NCBI GenBank assembly: GCA_903929765.1
Contig: CAIYVX010000039.1
Coordinates: forward strand, 1 to 32,572
Length of the DNA stretch: 32,572 bases
Reading direction: 5' to 3'
Source of the DNA: an uncultured Planctomycetia bacterium
GTDB lineage: Bacteria > Planctomycetota > Phycisphaerae > FEN-1346 > JAACEH01
Shown here: positions 16,359 through 24,198 of the stretch, piece by piece
How the letters are laid out: every line of letters begins with the position of its first letter
How positions within the stretch are numbered: position 1 is the stretch's first letter
Position numbers and translations under genes: made by a program
Notes under the pieces: model-generated
Told to the model about the DNA's origin: nothing
The model's input: only the letters and a program-made list of their open reading frames with translations
Database searches by the model: none

Positions 16359-17711
16359 TCACACCTGCGGCAACTTCTTCAGCGATTCCGCCACCGCTTC
16401 CGCCGGATATTCGTAGTCCGACAACTCCCCGCTCAGGTACGCGTCGTACGCCGACATGTCGAAATGCCCGTGGCCCGACAAGAGGAACGTGATGTCCTTG
16501 GCCTGCCCTTCCTTCTTGGCCTTCAACGCCTCGTCGATCGCCGCCACTATCGCGTGCGACGATTCCGGCGCCGGCACAATCCCCTCCAACTGGGCAAACA
16601 AGAGCGCCGCCTCGAAGCACGCCAACTGCGTCCGCGCCGTCGCCTCAATGATCTTCGCCTGCAGCAGGGCCGACACCAGCGGCGACATCCCGTGATACCG
16701 CAGCCCCCCCGCATGAATCCCCGGCGGAATAAAATCGTGCCCCAGCGTGTACATCTTCATCAGCGGCGTCAGCTTCCCCGTATCGCCGAAATCGTACGCA
16801 TACACCCCCTTGGTCATGCTCGGACACGCCGCCGGCTCCACCGCCACCATCCGGATCGCCGCCCCCGCCAGCTTGTCCGGCACGAACGGAAACACCAGCC
16901 CCGCAAAGTTCGACCCGCCGCCCGCGCACGCCACCAGCACGTCCGGCTTGATCCCCGCCTTGGCCATCTGCTTCTTCGTCTCCAGCCCGATGATCGTCTG
17001 GTGCAGCATGACGTGGTTCAGCACCGAACCCAGGGCGTACCGCGCATCATCGTGGTTGAGCGCGTCCTCCACCGCCTCGCTGATCGCAATCCCCAGCGAC
17101 CCCGGCGTGTCCGGCATCGCCGCCAGAATCGCCCGCCCCGCCGCCGTCTGGTCCGACGGACTCGGGATCAGCTTCGCCCCGTACATGTTCATCATCGACT
17201 TCCGGAACGGCTTCTGCTCGTACGACCGCCGCACCATGTACACCGTGCACTCCAGCCCGAAGTGCTTCGTCGCAAACGCCAGAGCGCTGCCCCACTGCCC
17301 CGCCCCCGTCTCCGTCGTCAGCCGCTTCACCCCCGCCTGCTTGTTGTAATACGCCTGCGGAATCGCCGTGTTCGGCTTGTGCGACCCCGACGGCGAATTC
17401 GACTCGTTCTTGAAATATATTCGCGCGGGCGTCCCCAGATATTGTTCCAGCCGCCGCGCCCGCAGCAGCGGGCTCGGCCGGTAAATCAGCAGCGCGTCCA
17501 GCACCGCCTCCGGAATATCGATCCACCGCTGATCGCTGATTTCCTGTTCGATCAGGCTCTCCGGAAAGATCGCCCTCAGCTTCGCCGGGTCCATCGGCTG
17601 CCCCGTCCCCGGATCCAGCGGCGGCGTCAACAGCGGCTTGATGTCCGCCGCAATGTTGTACCATTGTCGCGGAACTTCCTGCTCCGTCAGATAAATTTTG
17701 TGTTGCTCCAT
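16359..17711 (-). CDS. trpB: TrpB-like PLP enzyme (TrpB2-type tryptophan synthase beta chain)
   Basis: A 450-residue fold-type II PLP enzyme of the TrpB2 group, which condenses indole with serine. The PLP lysine is Lys112 in SGSHKPNTA, and the phosphate loop is [10 protein letters not shown]. The N-terminal extension before the first conserved block ([14 protein letters not shown]) is typical of TrpB2 and absent from TrpB1. No trpA or other trp gene is near, again usual for TrpB2, so it may act on free indole or salvage it. The start at 17711 is certain: AAAGGAGG lies 7 bases upstream. Frame extension to 17813 runs into a module A repeat. Codons end mostly in G. Confidence 0.93.
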   Translation of the reverse strand: MEQHKIYLTEQEVPRQWYNIAADIKPLLTPPLDPGTGQPMDPAKLRAIFPESLIEQEISDQRWIDIPEAVLDALLIYRPSPLLRARRLEQYLGTPARIYFKNESNSPSGSHKPNTAIPQAYYNKQAGVKRLTTETGAGQWGSALAFATKHFGLECTVYMVRRSYEQKPFRKSMMNMYGAKLIPSPSDQTAAGRAILAAMPDTPGSLGIAISEAVEDALNHDDARYALGSVLNHVMLHQTIIGLETKKQMAKAGIKPDVLVACAGGGSNFAGLVFPFVPDKLAGAAIRMVAVEPAACPSMTKGVYAYDFGDTGKLTPLMKMYTLGHDFIPPGIHAGGLRYHGMSPLVSALLQAKIIEATARTQLACFEAALLFAQLEGIVPAPESSHAIVAAIDEALKAKKEGQAKDITFLLSGHGHFDMSAYDAYLSGELSDYEYPAEAVAESLKKLPQV

Positions 17712-17727
17712 CTGAACCTCCTTTAAA

Positions 17728-17777
17728 ACCCCTCTCCCTTGGGAGAGGGTAGCCGCGCAGCGGCCGGGTGAGGGGTT
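17728..17777 (+). repeat. Module A copy 4
   Basis: Between divergent genes. First hairpin CTCTCCC-TT-GGGAGAG, second GCCGC-GCA-GCGGC. Same orientation as the copies between + genes. Confidence 0.85.
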
Positions 17778-17923
17778 GATGCCGGGACTCTCAAAGCAAT
17801 GAACTGGTAACAAAAAATAGTCCGATTCCCCCCGAAAGTCAACCCCCGTTCGCTATCGCCGATGGCGTTGTTGTTGTAAACTGTCCGCTGACCACTGTTC
17901 GCTGCTGTTCGAAAGGATCGTTC

Positions 17924-18772
17924 TTGTCCGATCTCACTCGCTCACGCCTCGTCGCCCTCTTCCTCGCCGCCGCCTTTCTCGCCCCCATCGCCTACGCCCT
18001 CTTCGTCCAGCACGGCCTCTTCGTCCGCCTCTGGGGCCTCGCCGCTCTCGTCGCCATCTGGGCCATCCAATTCGCCCGCGACCGCGCCGCCCGGCACCGC
18101 CCCGCGACCGGCGATCCCGCCCGCGGACTGATCCTCTTCGTCGAGCCGCTCTCCTGGCTCGGTCTCAAATGGGGCTACCGCCGCTTCCTCCTCGCCGCCC
18201 GTCTCGCCGCCACCCCCGCCCGCCGCGAACTCTTCTCCTGGTCCGACCCTTGGCGCGCCACTCTCCTACTCCCCGACCTCCTCGCCCGCCGCCGCCACCA
18301 GGCCCGCGCTAAACGACTCGCCGCTTATCTCTCCGCCTACCGCGCCGCCTTTCCCGATGCCCCCATCGATATCATCGCCTATTCTTCCGGCGGCTTCATC
18401 GCCCTCGAAGCCCTCCGCCAACTCAACCCCGCCGTCCGCGTGCGCCGCCTCATTCTCCTCGCCTGCTCCGTCAGCCGCGACTACGATCTCTCCGTCCCCC
18501 TCCGCTCCTGCGACCGCCTCCTCAACCTCAGTTCCCCCCTCGATTTCCTCATCAACGGTCTCGGCCCGCTCCTCCTCGGCACCAACGACCGCCGCCACGT
18601 CCTCCCCGCCGGACTCCTCGGCTTTCGCCCCGCCGCCGACCAACCGGCCTGTCACGAAATCCGTTGGCGCCCGCGCTTCACCCGTTTTGGCTGGCTCGGC
18701 GACCACTTCTCCGTCGCCGCCACGCCGCTCCTCCTGGCCCTGCTCCGCGACGATTCTGCTTTTCATCGTTGA
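17924..18772 (+). CDS. Alpha/beta hydrolase-like membrane-associated protein
   Basis: A 282-residue protein with one or two N-terminal hydrophobic helices (about residues 9-28 and 33-50) and an alpha/beta-hydrolase-like domain. The nucleophile elbow is AYSSGG near residue 153, preceded by a hydrophobic strand; a His in GDHFS near the C-terminus is the likely catalytic base. It may be a lipase or esterase acting at the membrane, but no substrate can be named. The start is TTG at 17924, 6 bases after AGGA (17914-17917). The stop codon at 18770 overlaps the -35 box of the crcB promoter. Confidence 0.7.
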   Translation: MSDLTRSRLVALFLAAAFLAPIAYALFVQHGLFVRLWGLAALVAIWAIQFARDRAARHRPATGDPARGLILFVEPLSWLGLKWGYRRFLLAARLAATPARRELFSWSDPWRATLLLPDLLARRRHQARAKRLAAYLSAYRAAFPDAPIDIIAYSSGGFIALEALRQLNPAVRVRRLILLACSVSRDYDLSVPLRSCDRLLNLSSPLDFLINGLGPLLLGTNDRRHVLPAGLLGFRPAADQPACHEIRWRPRFTRFGWLGDHFSVAATPLLLALLRDDSAFHR

Positions 18773-18797
18773 TGATCGCCTGCGATGATGTTATCTT
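18769..18797 (+). promoter_or_regulatory. Candidate crcB promoter giving a leaderless message
   Basis: TTGATG (18769-18774), 17 bases, TATCTT (18792-18797). The expected start site 7-8 bases on is 18804-18805, at the A of the crcB ATG. Confidence 0.45.
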
Positions 18798-18804
18798 TTC
18801 CCCC

Positions 18805-19194
18805 ATGCCCGCACTGCTCACCAAAATCCTCGTCCTCAGCCTCGGCGGCATCCTCGGCACCCTTGCCCGCTACGGCCTCGGCGGCTTCGTCCAGAACCGC
18901 TTCCCCAACTCCACCTTCCCCTGGGGCACCCTCGTCGTCAACGTCCTCGGCTGCCTCACCATCGGCTTCCTCTGGATTCTGGTCGAAGACAAACCGATCC
19001 TGACTCCCAACATGCGACTCTTTTCCATGATCGGTTTTCTCGGCGCCTTCACCACCTTCAGTACCTTCAGCCTCGAAACCGTCAACCTGATGGCCAAAAG
19101 CCAATGGAGCGCCGCCGCCGTCAACGTCGCCGCCAGCGTCGGCTGTTGCCTCGTCAGCACCGTCCTCGGCATGACCCTGGCCCGTTCGCTCTGA
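18805..19194 (+). CDS. crcB: Fluoride channel CrcB/Fluc
   Basis: A 129-residue protein with four membrane helices. GGILGTLARYGLGG starts helix 1, NVLGCLTIGFL is in helix 2 and GFLGAFTTFSTFS is the conserved helix 3 break with the pore phenylalanines. The family forms dual-topology dimers that export F-. ATG at 18805 fits the family N-terminus; the frame is open further upstream but overlaps the hydrolase gene. No Shine-Dalgarno is present (TTTTCCCCC precedes the ATG), in line with a leaderless transcript. No fluoride riboswitch is seen. The DUF190 gene downstream is a frequent neighbour of crcB. Confidence 0.95.
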   Translation: MPALLTKILVLSLGGILGTLARYGLGGFVQNRFPNSTFPWGTLVVNVLGCLTIGFLWILVEDKPILTPNMRLFSMIGFLGAFTTFSTFSLETVNLMAKSQWSAAAVNVAASVGCCLVSTVLGMTLARSL

Positions 19195-19243
19195 ATGTAG
19201 GGTGCGTGCTTGCACGCACCATCAATAAATTGCCGTTTTCCGC
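19195..19243 (+). repeat. Module C copy 3
   Basis: ATGTAGG, hairpin GTGCGTGC-TT-GCACGCAC, then TGCCGTTTTCCGC. Paired differences from copy 4 next to it. Confidence 0.85.
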
Positions 19244-19247
19244 AATT

Positions 19248-19298
19248 ATGTAGGGTGGCTGCTTGCAGCCACGCGGAAATAAAATACCGTTTTCCTCA
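19248..19298 (+). repeat. Module C copy 4
   Basis: ATGTAGG, hairpin GTGGCTGC-TT-GCAGCCAC, then ACGCGGAAATAAAATACCG and TTTTCC. It is in tandem with copy 3, five bases apart. Confidence 0.85.
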
Positions 19299-19315
19299 GC
19301 CCGAAAGGATCGCCT

Positions 19316-19675
19316 ATGCCCCTGCCCGAAGAAGCCGAACTCATCCGCATCTTCATCGGCGAAAGCGACCGTCACGCCGGCAAACCCCTCTACGAAGCCA
19401 TCGTCCAGGCCGCCCGCCGCCGCGGCATGGCCGGCGCTACCGTCACCAAAGGCATCATGGGCTTCGGCGCCCACTCCCGCATGCACACCGCCACCATCCT
19501 CCGCCTCAGCGAAGACCTCCCCATCATCGTCGAAATCGTCGACCGCACCGACCGCATCGAAGCCTTCCTCCCCGAACTCGACGCTATGGTCAAGGAGGGC
19601 CTCGTCACCGTCGAAAATGTCCGCGTCTTCGCCTACCGCGTCGACGGCAAATCGCTTAAGGAATCCCAAAAATGA
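19316..19675 (+). CDS. DUF190 family protein
   Basis: A 119-residue protein of the DUF190 family, which has a PII-like fold. LIRIFIGESDRHAGKPLYEA and the central GATVTKGIMGFGAHSRMHTA are the family hallmarks. DUF190 genes often accompany crcB; a regulatory or sensing role for fluoride or nucleotide has been suggested but not shown. ATG at 19316 follows AAAGGATCGCCT. The TGA stop overlaps the ATG of the next gene in ATGA (19672-19675), so the two are translationally coupled. Confidence 0.92.
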   Translation: MPLPEEAELIRIFIGESDRHAGKPLYEAIVQAARRRGMAGATVTKGIMGFGAHSRMHTATILRLSEDLPIIVEIVDRTDRIEAFLPELDAMVKEGLVTVENVRVFAYRVDGKSLKESQK

Positions 19676-20682
19676 TCCGCCCCCAAATGTCTTCCCGCGA
19701 GCGCGTCCTCGCCGCCCTGGACCGCCGGCCCACCGACCGCCCCGCCTTCGGCAGCCCCACCAGCGTCATCGTCGCCGAACTCATGGACCTCGCCGCCGCC
19801 GAATTTCCCGAGGCCCACCTCCAGGCTCCCCTCATGGCCCGCCTCGCCGCCACCGCCCACACCGAACTTCGCCACGACCTCCTCATGCCCTACTTCTCCG
19901 TCCAGCACGAAGCCGCCGCCCTCGGCTGCCGCATCGACTGGGGCCGCCGCGACCTCATGCCCGACTCCAAGGACCACCCCTGCCAGACCATCGACGACAT
20001 CCGCATCCCGTCCGACTTTCTCGACCACCCCGCCTGCCGCGTCGTCTGCGATGCCATCCGCCTCCTGCGCCGCCAGTTTCCCGACCTCGCCATTTTCGGC
20101 AAAGCCTTCGGCCCCTGGACCCTCGGCTACCACCTCTTCAGCACCCAGGAATTCCTCATCATGACCATGCTCGACCCGCCTCAGGTCGTCGCCATTCTCG
20201 ACAAACTCAAAGAAGTCACCGTCGCTTTCGCCAACGCCCAGTTCGCCGCCGGCGCCGACGCCGTCACCCTCGCCGACCACGCCACCGGCGACCTCTGCTC
20301 GCCCGAAGCCTACCGCGATTTCCTCATCCCCGTCCACGCCGAACTCGTCCGCCGCCTCGCCGGGCCAGTCGTCCTCCACATCTGCGGCAACACCGCCTCG
20401 CGCCTCGACTACATCTGCCAGACCGGCGTCGCCGCCTTTCACGTCGACACCAAAGTCCCCTGCGCCACCGCCCGAAAACTCGTCGGTGACCGCCTCGCCC
20501 TCGCCGGCGGCATCAACAATCCACAAACCCTCTGTTTCGGCAAACCCGACGACGTCCGCCGCGACCTCCAAGCCGCCCTCGACGCCCATTTTGAAATCGT
20601 CGGACCCGAGTGTGCCGTGCCCCTCAACGCGCCGCTCTCCCAGCTTCGCGCCCTCACCGAAATGTTTTTCGAAATGGTGTAA
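19672..20682 (+). CDS. Uroporphyrinogen decarboxylase-family corrinoid methyltransferase (MtaA-like)
   Basis: A 336-residue TIM-barrel protein of the UroD/MtaA superfamily. Zinc ligands typical of methylcobamide:thiol methyltransferases are present: HxC at His236-Cys238 (LHICGN) and Cys314 in GPECAVPL. True UroD lacks these and has different N-terminal arginine motifs. It probably moves a methyl group between a corrinoid protein and a thiol or similar acceptor; the partner is not in the window. It overlaps the DUF190 stop codon by four bases (ATGA), so the two are likely co-expressed, which is an odd pairing. Confidence 0.87.
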   Translation: MIRPQMSSRERVLAALDRRPTDRPAFGSPTSVIVAELMDLAAAEFPEAHLQAPLMARLAATAHTELRHDLLMPYFSVQHEAAALGCRIDWGRRDLMPDSKDHPCQTIDDIRIPSDFLDHPACRVVCDAIRLLRRQFPDLAIFGKAFGPWTLGYHLFSTQEFLIMTMLDPPQVVAILDKLKEVTVAFANAQFAAGADAVTLADHATGDLCSPEAYRDFLIPVHAELVRRLAGPVVLHICGNTASRLDYICQTGVAAFHVDTKVPCATARKLVGDRLALAGGINNPQTLCFGKPDDVRRDLQAALDAHFEIVGPECAVPLNAPLSQLRALTEMFFEMV

Positions 20683-20688
20683 GGAATT

Positions 20689-20750
20689 GGGTGGCATGGT
20701 CCACGCTTGCGTGGCCATGCTTCACGGACGTTCCACGGCGGGTCTTACCC
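20689..20750 (+). repeat. Module F copy 2
   Basis: First hairpin identical to copy 1 (20689-20720), followed by CCACGGCGGGTCTTACCC, half of the second hairpin. Confidence 0.85.
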
Positions 20751-20752
20751 TT

Positions 20753-21448
20753 TCAGGCAATCAACTTGGCAATCCCATACGCCGCTCCCGCCGCCAGACC
20801 CCCGATCAGCAGCGTCCGCAGCCCCGACCGCCATGGCTTCAGCCCCGTGAACCGTCCTTTGACATATCCGAACGCAAACAGCGCCATCAGCGTCACCGCC
20901 ACCGATGCCCGCAGACCGATCTGCACGTCCCCGGCCAGGAAATAGGGCGACAGCGGAATCATCCCGCCGATCACATAGGACAGGGCGATGGTCAGGGCGC
21001 TGCGCCGGGCCCGCGAGGCCTCCGGTTCCTCCAGCCCCAGCTCAAATCGCATCATGAAATCCACCCACTGCTTCGGCCGGGCCCGCATCGCCGTAACCAC
21101 CGGGGCCACCTGCTCGGCCGAAAGACCGTAGCCCCGAAAGATCGACGCCACCTCCTCCGCTTCTTCTTCCGGCACCGTCTCGGTTTCGCGCCACTCCCGC
21201 GCCTCCTCCGCCTTGTAATGTTCCAGATCGGTCTTGGCCGCCAGGTATCCCCCCAGGCCCATCGAAATTGCCCCCGCAGAAATCTCCGCCAGGCCCCCCG
21301 TGACGACAATCCCCGTCGCCGCCGTGATCCCGGTCAGACCCGCCGCCAGGGCGAAAGGCACCGTCAGCCCATCGGACATGCCAATGACAATGTCGCGGAC
21401 CGTCTCCGACGACCGGAAGTGCTGCTCCGCATGGTGCGCTGTCGGCAT
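20753..21448 (-). CDS. VIT1/CCC1-family metal transporter
   Basis: A 231-residue membrane protein of the VIT1/CCC1 family (Fe2+ or Mn2+ transport, by proton antiport in the studied plant member). Helix 1 carries DIVIGMSDGLTVPFALAAGL and helix 2 EISAGAISMGLGGYLAAK, both diagnostic. A charged, glutamate-rich cytoplasmic segment (about residues 77-140, with EEEAEEVASIF) matches the metal-binding domain, and three more helices follow. ATG at 21448 is preceded by GGGAG. It follows a possible porin relic on the same strand. Confidence 0.92.
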   Translation of the reverse strand: MPTAHHAEQHFRSSETVRDIVIGMSDGLTVPFALAAGLTGITAATGIVVTGGLAEISAGAISMGLGGYLAAKTDLEHYKAEEAREWRETETVPEEEAEEVASIFRGYGLSAEQVAPVVTAMRARPKQWVDFMMRFELGLEEPEASRARRSALTIALSYVIGGMIPLSPYFLAGDVQIGLRASVAVTLMALFAFGYVKGRFTGLKPWRSGLRTLLIGGLAAGAAYGIAKLIA

Positions 21449-21460
21449 GGCTCATCTCCC

Positions 21461-21625
21461 TCAGAAGTTGATCTGCACCCGGATCGTCCCAACCGTCGCC
21501 GGTGCCAAAATGTGTGCTTTGTCGAACTTGACCGACCCGGTGATTGTGCCACGGTCAGCTATGCCCGACCGGGCGAAATCCACTTGTCGCCCCCATGCGA
21601 GAACGCCGTTTCTTCTTTCCTTCAT
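21461..21625 (-). pseudogene. Possible 3' relic of an outer-membrane porin gene
   Basis: A 54-codon frame directly upstream of the VIT-type gene ends in GTIRVQINF-stop. A C-terminal strand of alternating residues closing with Phe is the signature of outer-membrane beta barrels, and the preceding GTITGSVKFDKAHIL looks like another strand. The 5' side runs into a module I repeat, so the rest of the gene is missing. A shortened module H (21501-21525) lies inside. The frame is short and the evidence is motif-level only. Confidence 0.35.
21501..21525 (+). repeat. Module H deletion derivative
   Basis: GGTGCCAAAATGTGTGCTTT followed by GTCGAA matches the left edge and the right arm plus tail of module H copy 2, with the inner hairpin and one outer arm missing. 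Confidence 0.5.
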
Positions 21626-21660
21626 GATTGGATATTGAGTGTTGGATATTCGATATTCGC
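21621..21660 (+). repeat. Module I copy 4
   Basis: 40 bp with CGATATT in place of the last GGATATT, between two - strand genes, in the same orientation as the other copies. Confidence 0.8.
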
Positions 21661-21674
21661 CGTTGCCTTTGCCG

Positions 21675-23870
21675 TTAACCCCGCGCCAGCGCTCTCCCCC
21701 GCGTCAACTCCATCAACGCCCGGTGCGTCCCCAGCCCCGCCGCTCCCGTCGCCCCCGCCGCCGGCCGCCGCAACACGTACGACCCGTCCGTCTGCATGTC
21801 CCACGCCTGAACCTGATCCTGCCGCATGATCTCCAGAATCTCCCACAGCCGCGCCTTCGCCGCCGCGTCTTCCACCGGCGTAATCACTTCCACCCGCGCC
21901 TGAAAATTCCGGTACATCCAGTCCGCCGACCCAATATAGAACTCCCCGTCCAGCGGATTCTCCGCCCCGGCCGCAAAATGAAATATCCGCGAATGTTCCA
22001 GGAATCGCCCGATCACCGACGTCACCCGGATGTTCTCGCTCACCCCCGCCAACCCCGGCCGCAGGCAGCAGAACCCTCGCACCAGCAGTTCAATCGGCAC
22101 CCCCACCGCGCTCGCCCGGTACAATTCCTGGCAGATCGCCGGATCCTCCAGCGAATTCATCTTCGCCACAATCCGCGCCGGCTTCCCCGCCTGCCGGTTG
22201 GCCGCCTCCCGCTCAATCAGCGCCTTGAACCGCTGCGCCATATTCAGCGGCGCCACCAGCAGTTTCTTGTACTCCTCCTTCAACGACCGCCCCGTCATAA
22301 AGTGATATAACTCCACCAGTTCTTCCGTCAGCTCCGGCCGGCACGTCAGCAGGCTCAGGTCCGTGTACAGCTTCGCCGTCTGCACGTGATAGTTCCCCGT
22401 CCCGATGTGGGCGTAACACCGCAGCCCCTCCGCCTCGCGCCGCACCACCAGCGTCGTCTTCGTGTGCGTCTTCAACCCCACAATGCCGTACACCACGTGT
22501 ACTCCGGCCTTTTCCAGCGCCTGGGCCTGGTAAATGTTCTGCGCCTCGTCGAACCGGGCCTTCAGCTCCACCGTCGCCACCACCTGCTTCCCCGCCTCCG
22601 CCGCCCGGATCAGCGCCGGTATGAACGGGCTGTCGTTCCCCGTCCGATACAGCGTGATCTTGATCGCCAGCACGTTCGGATCCGCCGCCGCCGTCGTCAC
22701 GAACCGCTCGATACTCGCATTGAAACTTTCGTATGGATGATGTACCAGCAAATCCCCTTGCCGGATCACCCCGAACAGGTCCGCCTCCTCGTCCGCCAGG
22801 GCCTTCGGCGTCTGCGGCGTCCACGCCTCGTACCGTAAATCCGCCACCGGCAACTCCGCCACCTCCCGCAACGTCGTGTAATCCAAGAGGCCCGGCATCT
22901 CGTACACATCGTCTTCCGTCAACTCCAGTTCCTGCATCAGGAACTCCCGCATCCACGGGTCCGGCTTCGGCCCCAACTCCAGCCGCACCACCTTCTCGAA
23001 CCGCCGCAGCCGCAACTCCTCCTCCACCAGGTCCAGCAAATCCTCCCCGTCCTCCGCGTCGCGCTCCACGTCCGCGTTCCGCGTGATCCGAAACGCCATC
23101 ACGTCCACCACCGTCATCCCCGGAAACAGCTCGTCCAGGTGATGCCGGATCAACTCCGCCAGACTCAGCAGCCGATACCGCACCCCCGCCCCCGGCGCCA
23201 GCCGCACAAACTGCGGAAACACCCGCGGTATCTTCAGCCGCGCAAACATCTTCTCCTCGCCCCGCTTCGGGTGCCGCAACGTCACTCCCAGCGACGTCGA
23301 AAGGTTTGACAGAAATGGAAACGGATGCCCCATGTCCACCGCCAGCGGCGTCAGCACCGGAAAAACGGTGCTGCGAAAATATATCTCCCCCTGCCGCCGC
23401 TCCTCCGCCGTCAACTGCTCATAGCCCACGATCTCGATGCCTCGCGCCGGCAACAGCCGCCCCGCCAGTTCCGCGTAAACTTCCGCCTGCTGTTTCAGCA
23501 TCGGTTCCAACTTCGCCCGCAGCGCCTCCAACTGCTGCCCCGCCGTCAGCCCGTCCGGCCGCCGCGCCATCACCCCCGCCTCGATCTGCCGCTTCAACAG
23601 CCCTACCCGCTTCATGAAAAACTCGTCCAGGTTCGAGCAGAAGATCGACAGAAAATTCACCCGTTCCAGCAGCGGCGTCCGCTCGTCCACCGCCTGGTGC
23701 AGCACCCGCCGGTTGAACTCCAGCCAACTCAATTCCCGGTTCAGATATTGTTCCGCCGTCAACGGCGCCGCCCCGCCCGCCGGCGACTCCGGCACCACCG
23801 CCGCCCGCTCCACCCGCACGCGCGACTCCGCCCGCCGTGCCCGCGACTCATTCCGTTCCACTTTCCCCAT
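21675..23870 (-). CDS. ppk: Polyphosphate kinase 1
   Basis: A 731-residue PPK1, which reversibly builds polyphosphate from ATP. The N-terminal domain begins YLNRELSWLEFNRRVL, as in all PPK1. The phosphorylated histidine is most likely His469 in KTHTK, and the second catalytic histidine His626 in RFLEHSRIF. YAHIGTGNYH lies between. ATG at 23870 has GGGAG 4-5 bases upstream; the first 35 residues are basic and variable. Extension to 23915 enters a module C repeat. Codons end mostly in G, the mirror of + strand genes. Confidence 0.97.
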   Translation of the reverse strand: MGKVERNESRARRAESRVRVERAAVVPESPAGGAAPLTAEQYLNRELSWLEFNRRVLHQAVDERTPLLERVNFLSIFCSNLDEFFMKRVGLLKRQIEAGVMARRPDGLTAGQQLEALRAKLEPMLKQQAEVYAELAGRLLPARGIEIVGYEQLTAEERRQGEIYFRSTVFPVLTPLAVDMGHPFPFLSNLSTSLGVTLRHPKRGEEKMFARLKIPRVFPQFVRLAPGAGVRYRLLSLAELIRHHLDELFPGMTVVDVMAFRITRNADVERDAEDGEDLLDLVEEELRLRRFEKVVRLELGPKPDPWMREFLMQELELTEDDVYEMPGLLDYTTLREVAELPVADLRYEAWTPQTPKALADEEADLFGVIRQGDLLVHHPYESFNASIERFVTTAAADPNVLAIKITLYRTGNDSPFIPALIRAAEAGKQVVATVELKARFDEAQNIYQAQALEKAGVHVVYGIVGLKTHTKTTLVVRREAEGLRCYAHIGTGNYHVQTAKLYTDLSLLTCRPELTEELVELYHFMTGRSLKEEYKKLLVAPLNMAQRFKALIEREAANRQAGKPARIVAKMNSLEDPAICQELYRASAVGVPIELLVRGFCCLRPGLAGVSENIRVTSVIGRFLEHSRIFHFAAGAENPLDGEFYIGSADWMYRNFQARVEVITPVEDAAAKARLWEILEIMRQDQVQAWDMQTDGSYVLRRPAAGATGAAGLGTHRALMELTRGRALARG

Positions 23871-23894
23871 AACTCTCCCGCTCTCTCGTTTTCC

Positions 23895-23954
23895 CGTGGG
23901 GCGGTTGCTTGACAACCGCCGCCATCAAATGCCGTCTTCCGCTTGCCGTTGCCT
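23895..23954 (+). repeat. Module C copy 5
   Basis: Hairpin GGCGGTTG-CTTGA-CAACCGCC, then TGCCGTCTTCCGCTTGCCGT. It lies between two - genes in the usual orientation. Confidence 0.8.
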
Positions 23955-23986
23955 CTTTTTTTCTTCTACTACTTCTTCTTTTGAAT

Positions 23987-24005
23987 CCCCCAGCAATGCT
24001 GGGGG
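23987..24005 (+). repeat. Module B copy 4
   Basis: Central base A; the left flank is TTTTGAAT and the right GATGCCCTTTCTTC. It lies between two - genes. Confidence 0.9.
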
Positions 24006-24032
24006 ATGCCCTTTCTTCTTCTTTTTCTGCTT

Positions 24033-24087
24033 CTTCACCCCTCTCCCTTGAGGGAGAGGGTGGCCCTTTAGGGCCGGGTGAGGGGTT
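24033..24087 (+). repeat. Module A copy 5
   Basis: First hairpin CTCTCCCT-TG-AGGGAGAG, second GGCCCT-TT-AGGGCC. It lies between two - genes. Confidence 0.85.
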
Positions 24088-24146
24088 AGTTCTTGAACAC
24101 CAAATTCGACAACCAACTTTTCATTACCGTTGCCGTTTTTTTTCTC

Positions 24147-24192
24147 TTTTCATTTTTCATTTTTCATTTTTCATTTTTAACTTTTAATTTTT
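24147..24192 (+). repeat. AT-rich 7-bp tandem array (module L)
   Basis: TTTTTCA units grading into TTTTTAA, directly downstream of the pfk stop codon (the gene is on -). Confidence 0.7.
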
Positions 24193-24198
24193 CGGACC

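Larger units (their letters stand above)
23871..24198. other. Gene-free repeat mosaic between ppk and pfk
   Basis: About 330 bases made almost wholly of repeats: module C (23895), T-rich linker, module B (23987), linker, module A (24033), a short unique part with TTCTTGAACACCAAATTCG, and the AT-rich array from 24147. No gene is visible. Confidence 0.75.

Noticed and set aside
18773-18804. Fluoride riboswitch before crcB
   Set aside because: Only 32 bases separate the genes, and they lack the pseudoknot-forming pattern and room for the aptamer.
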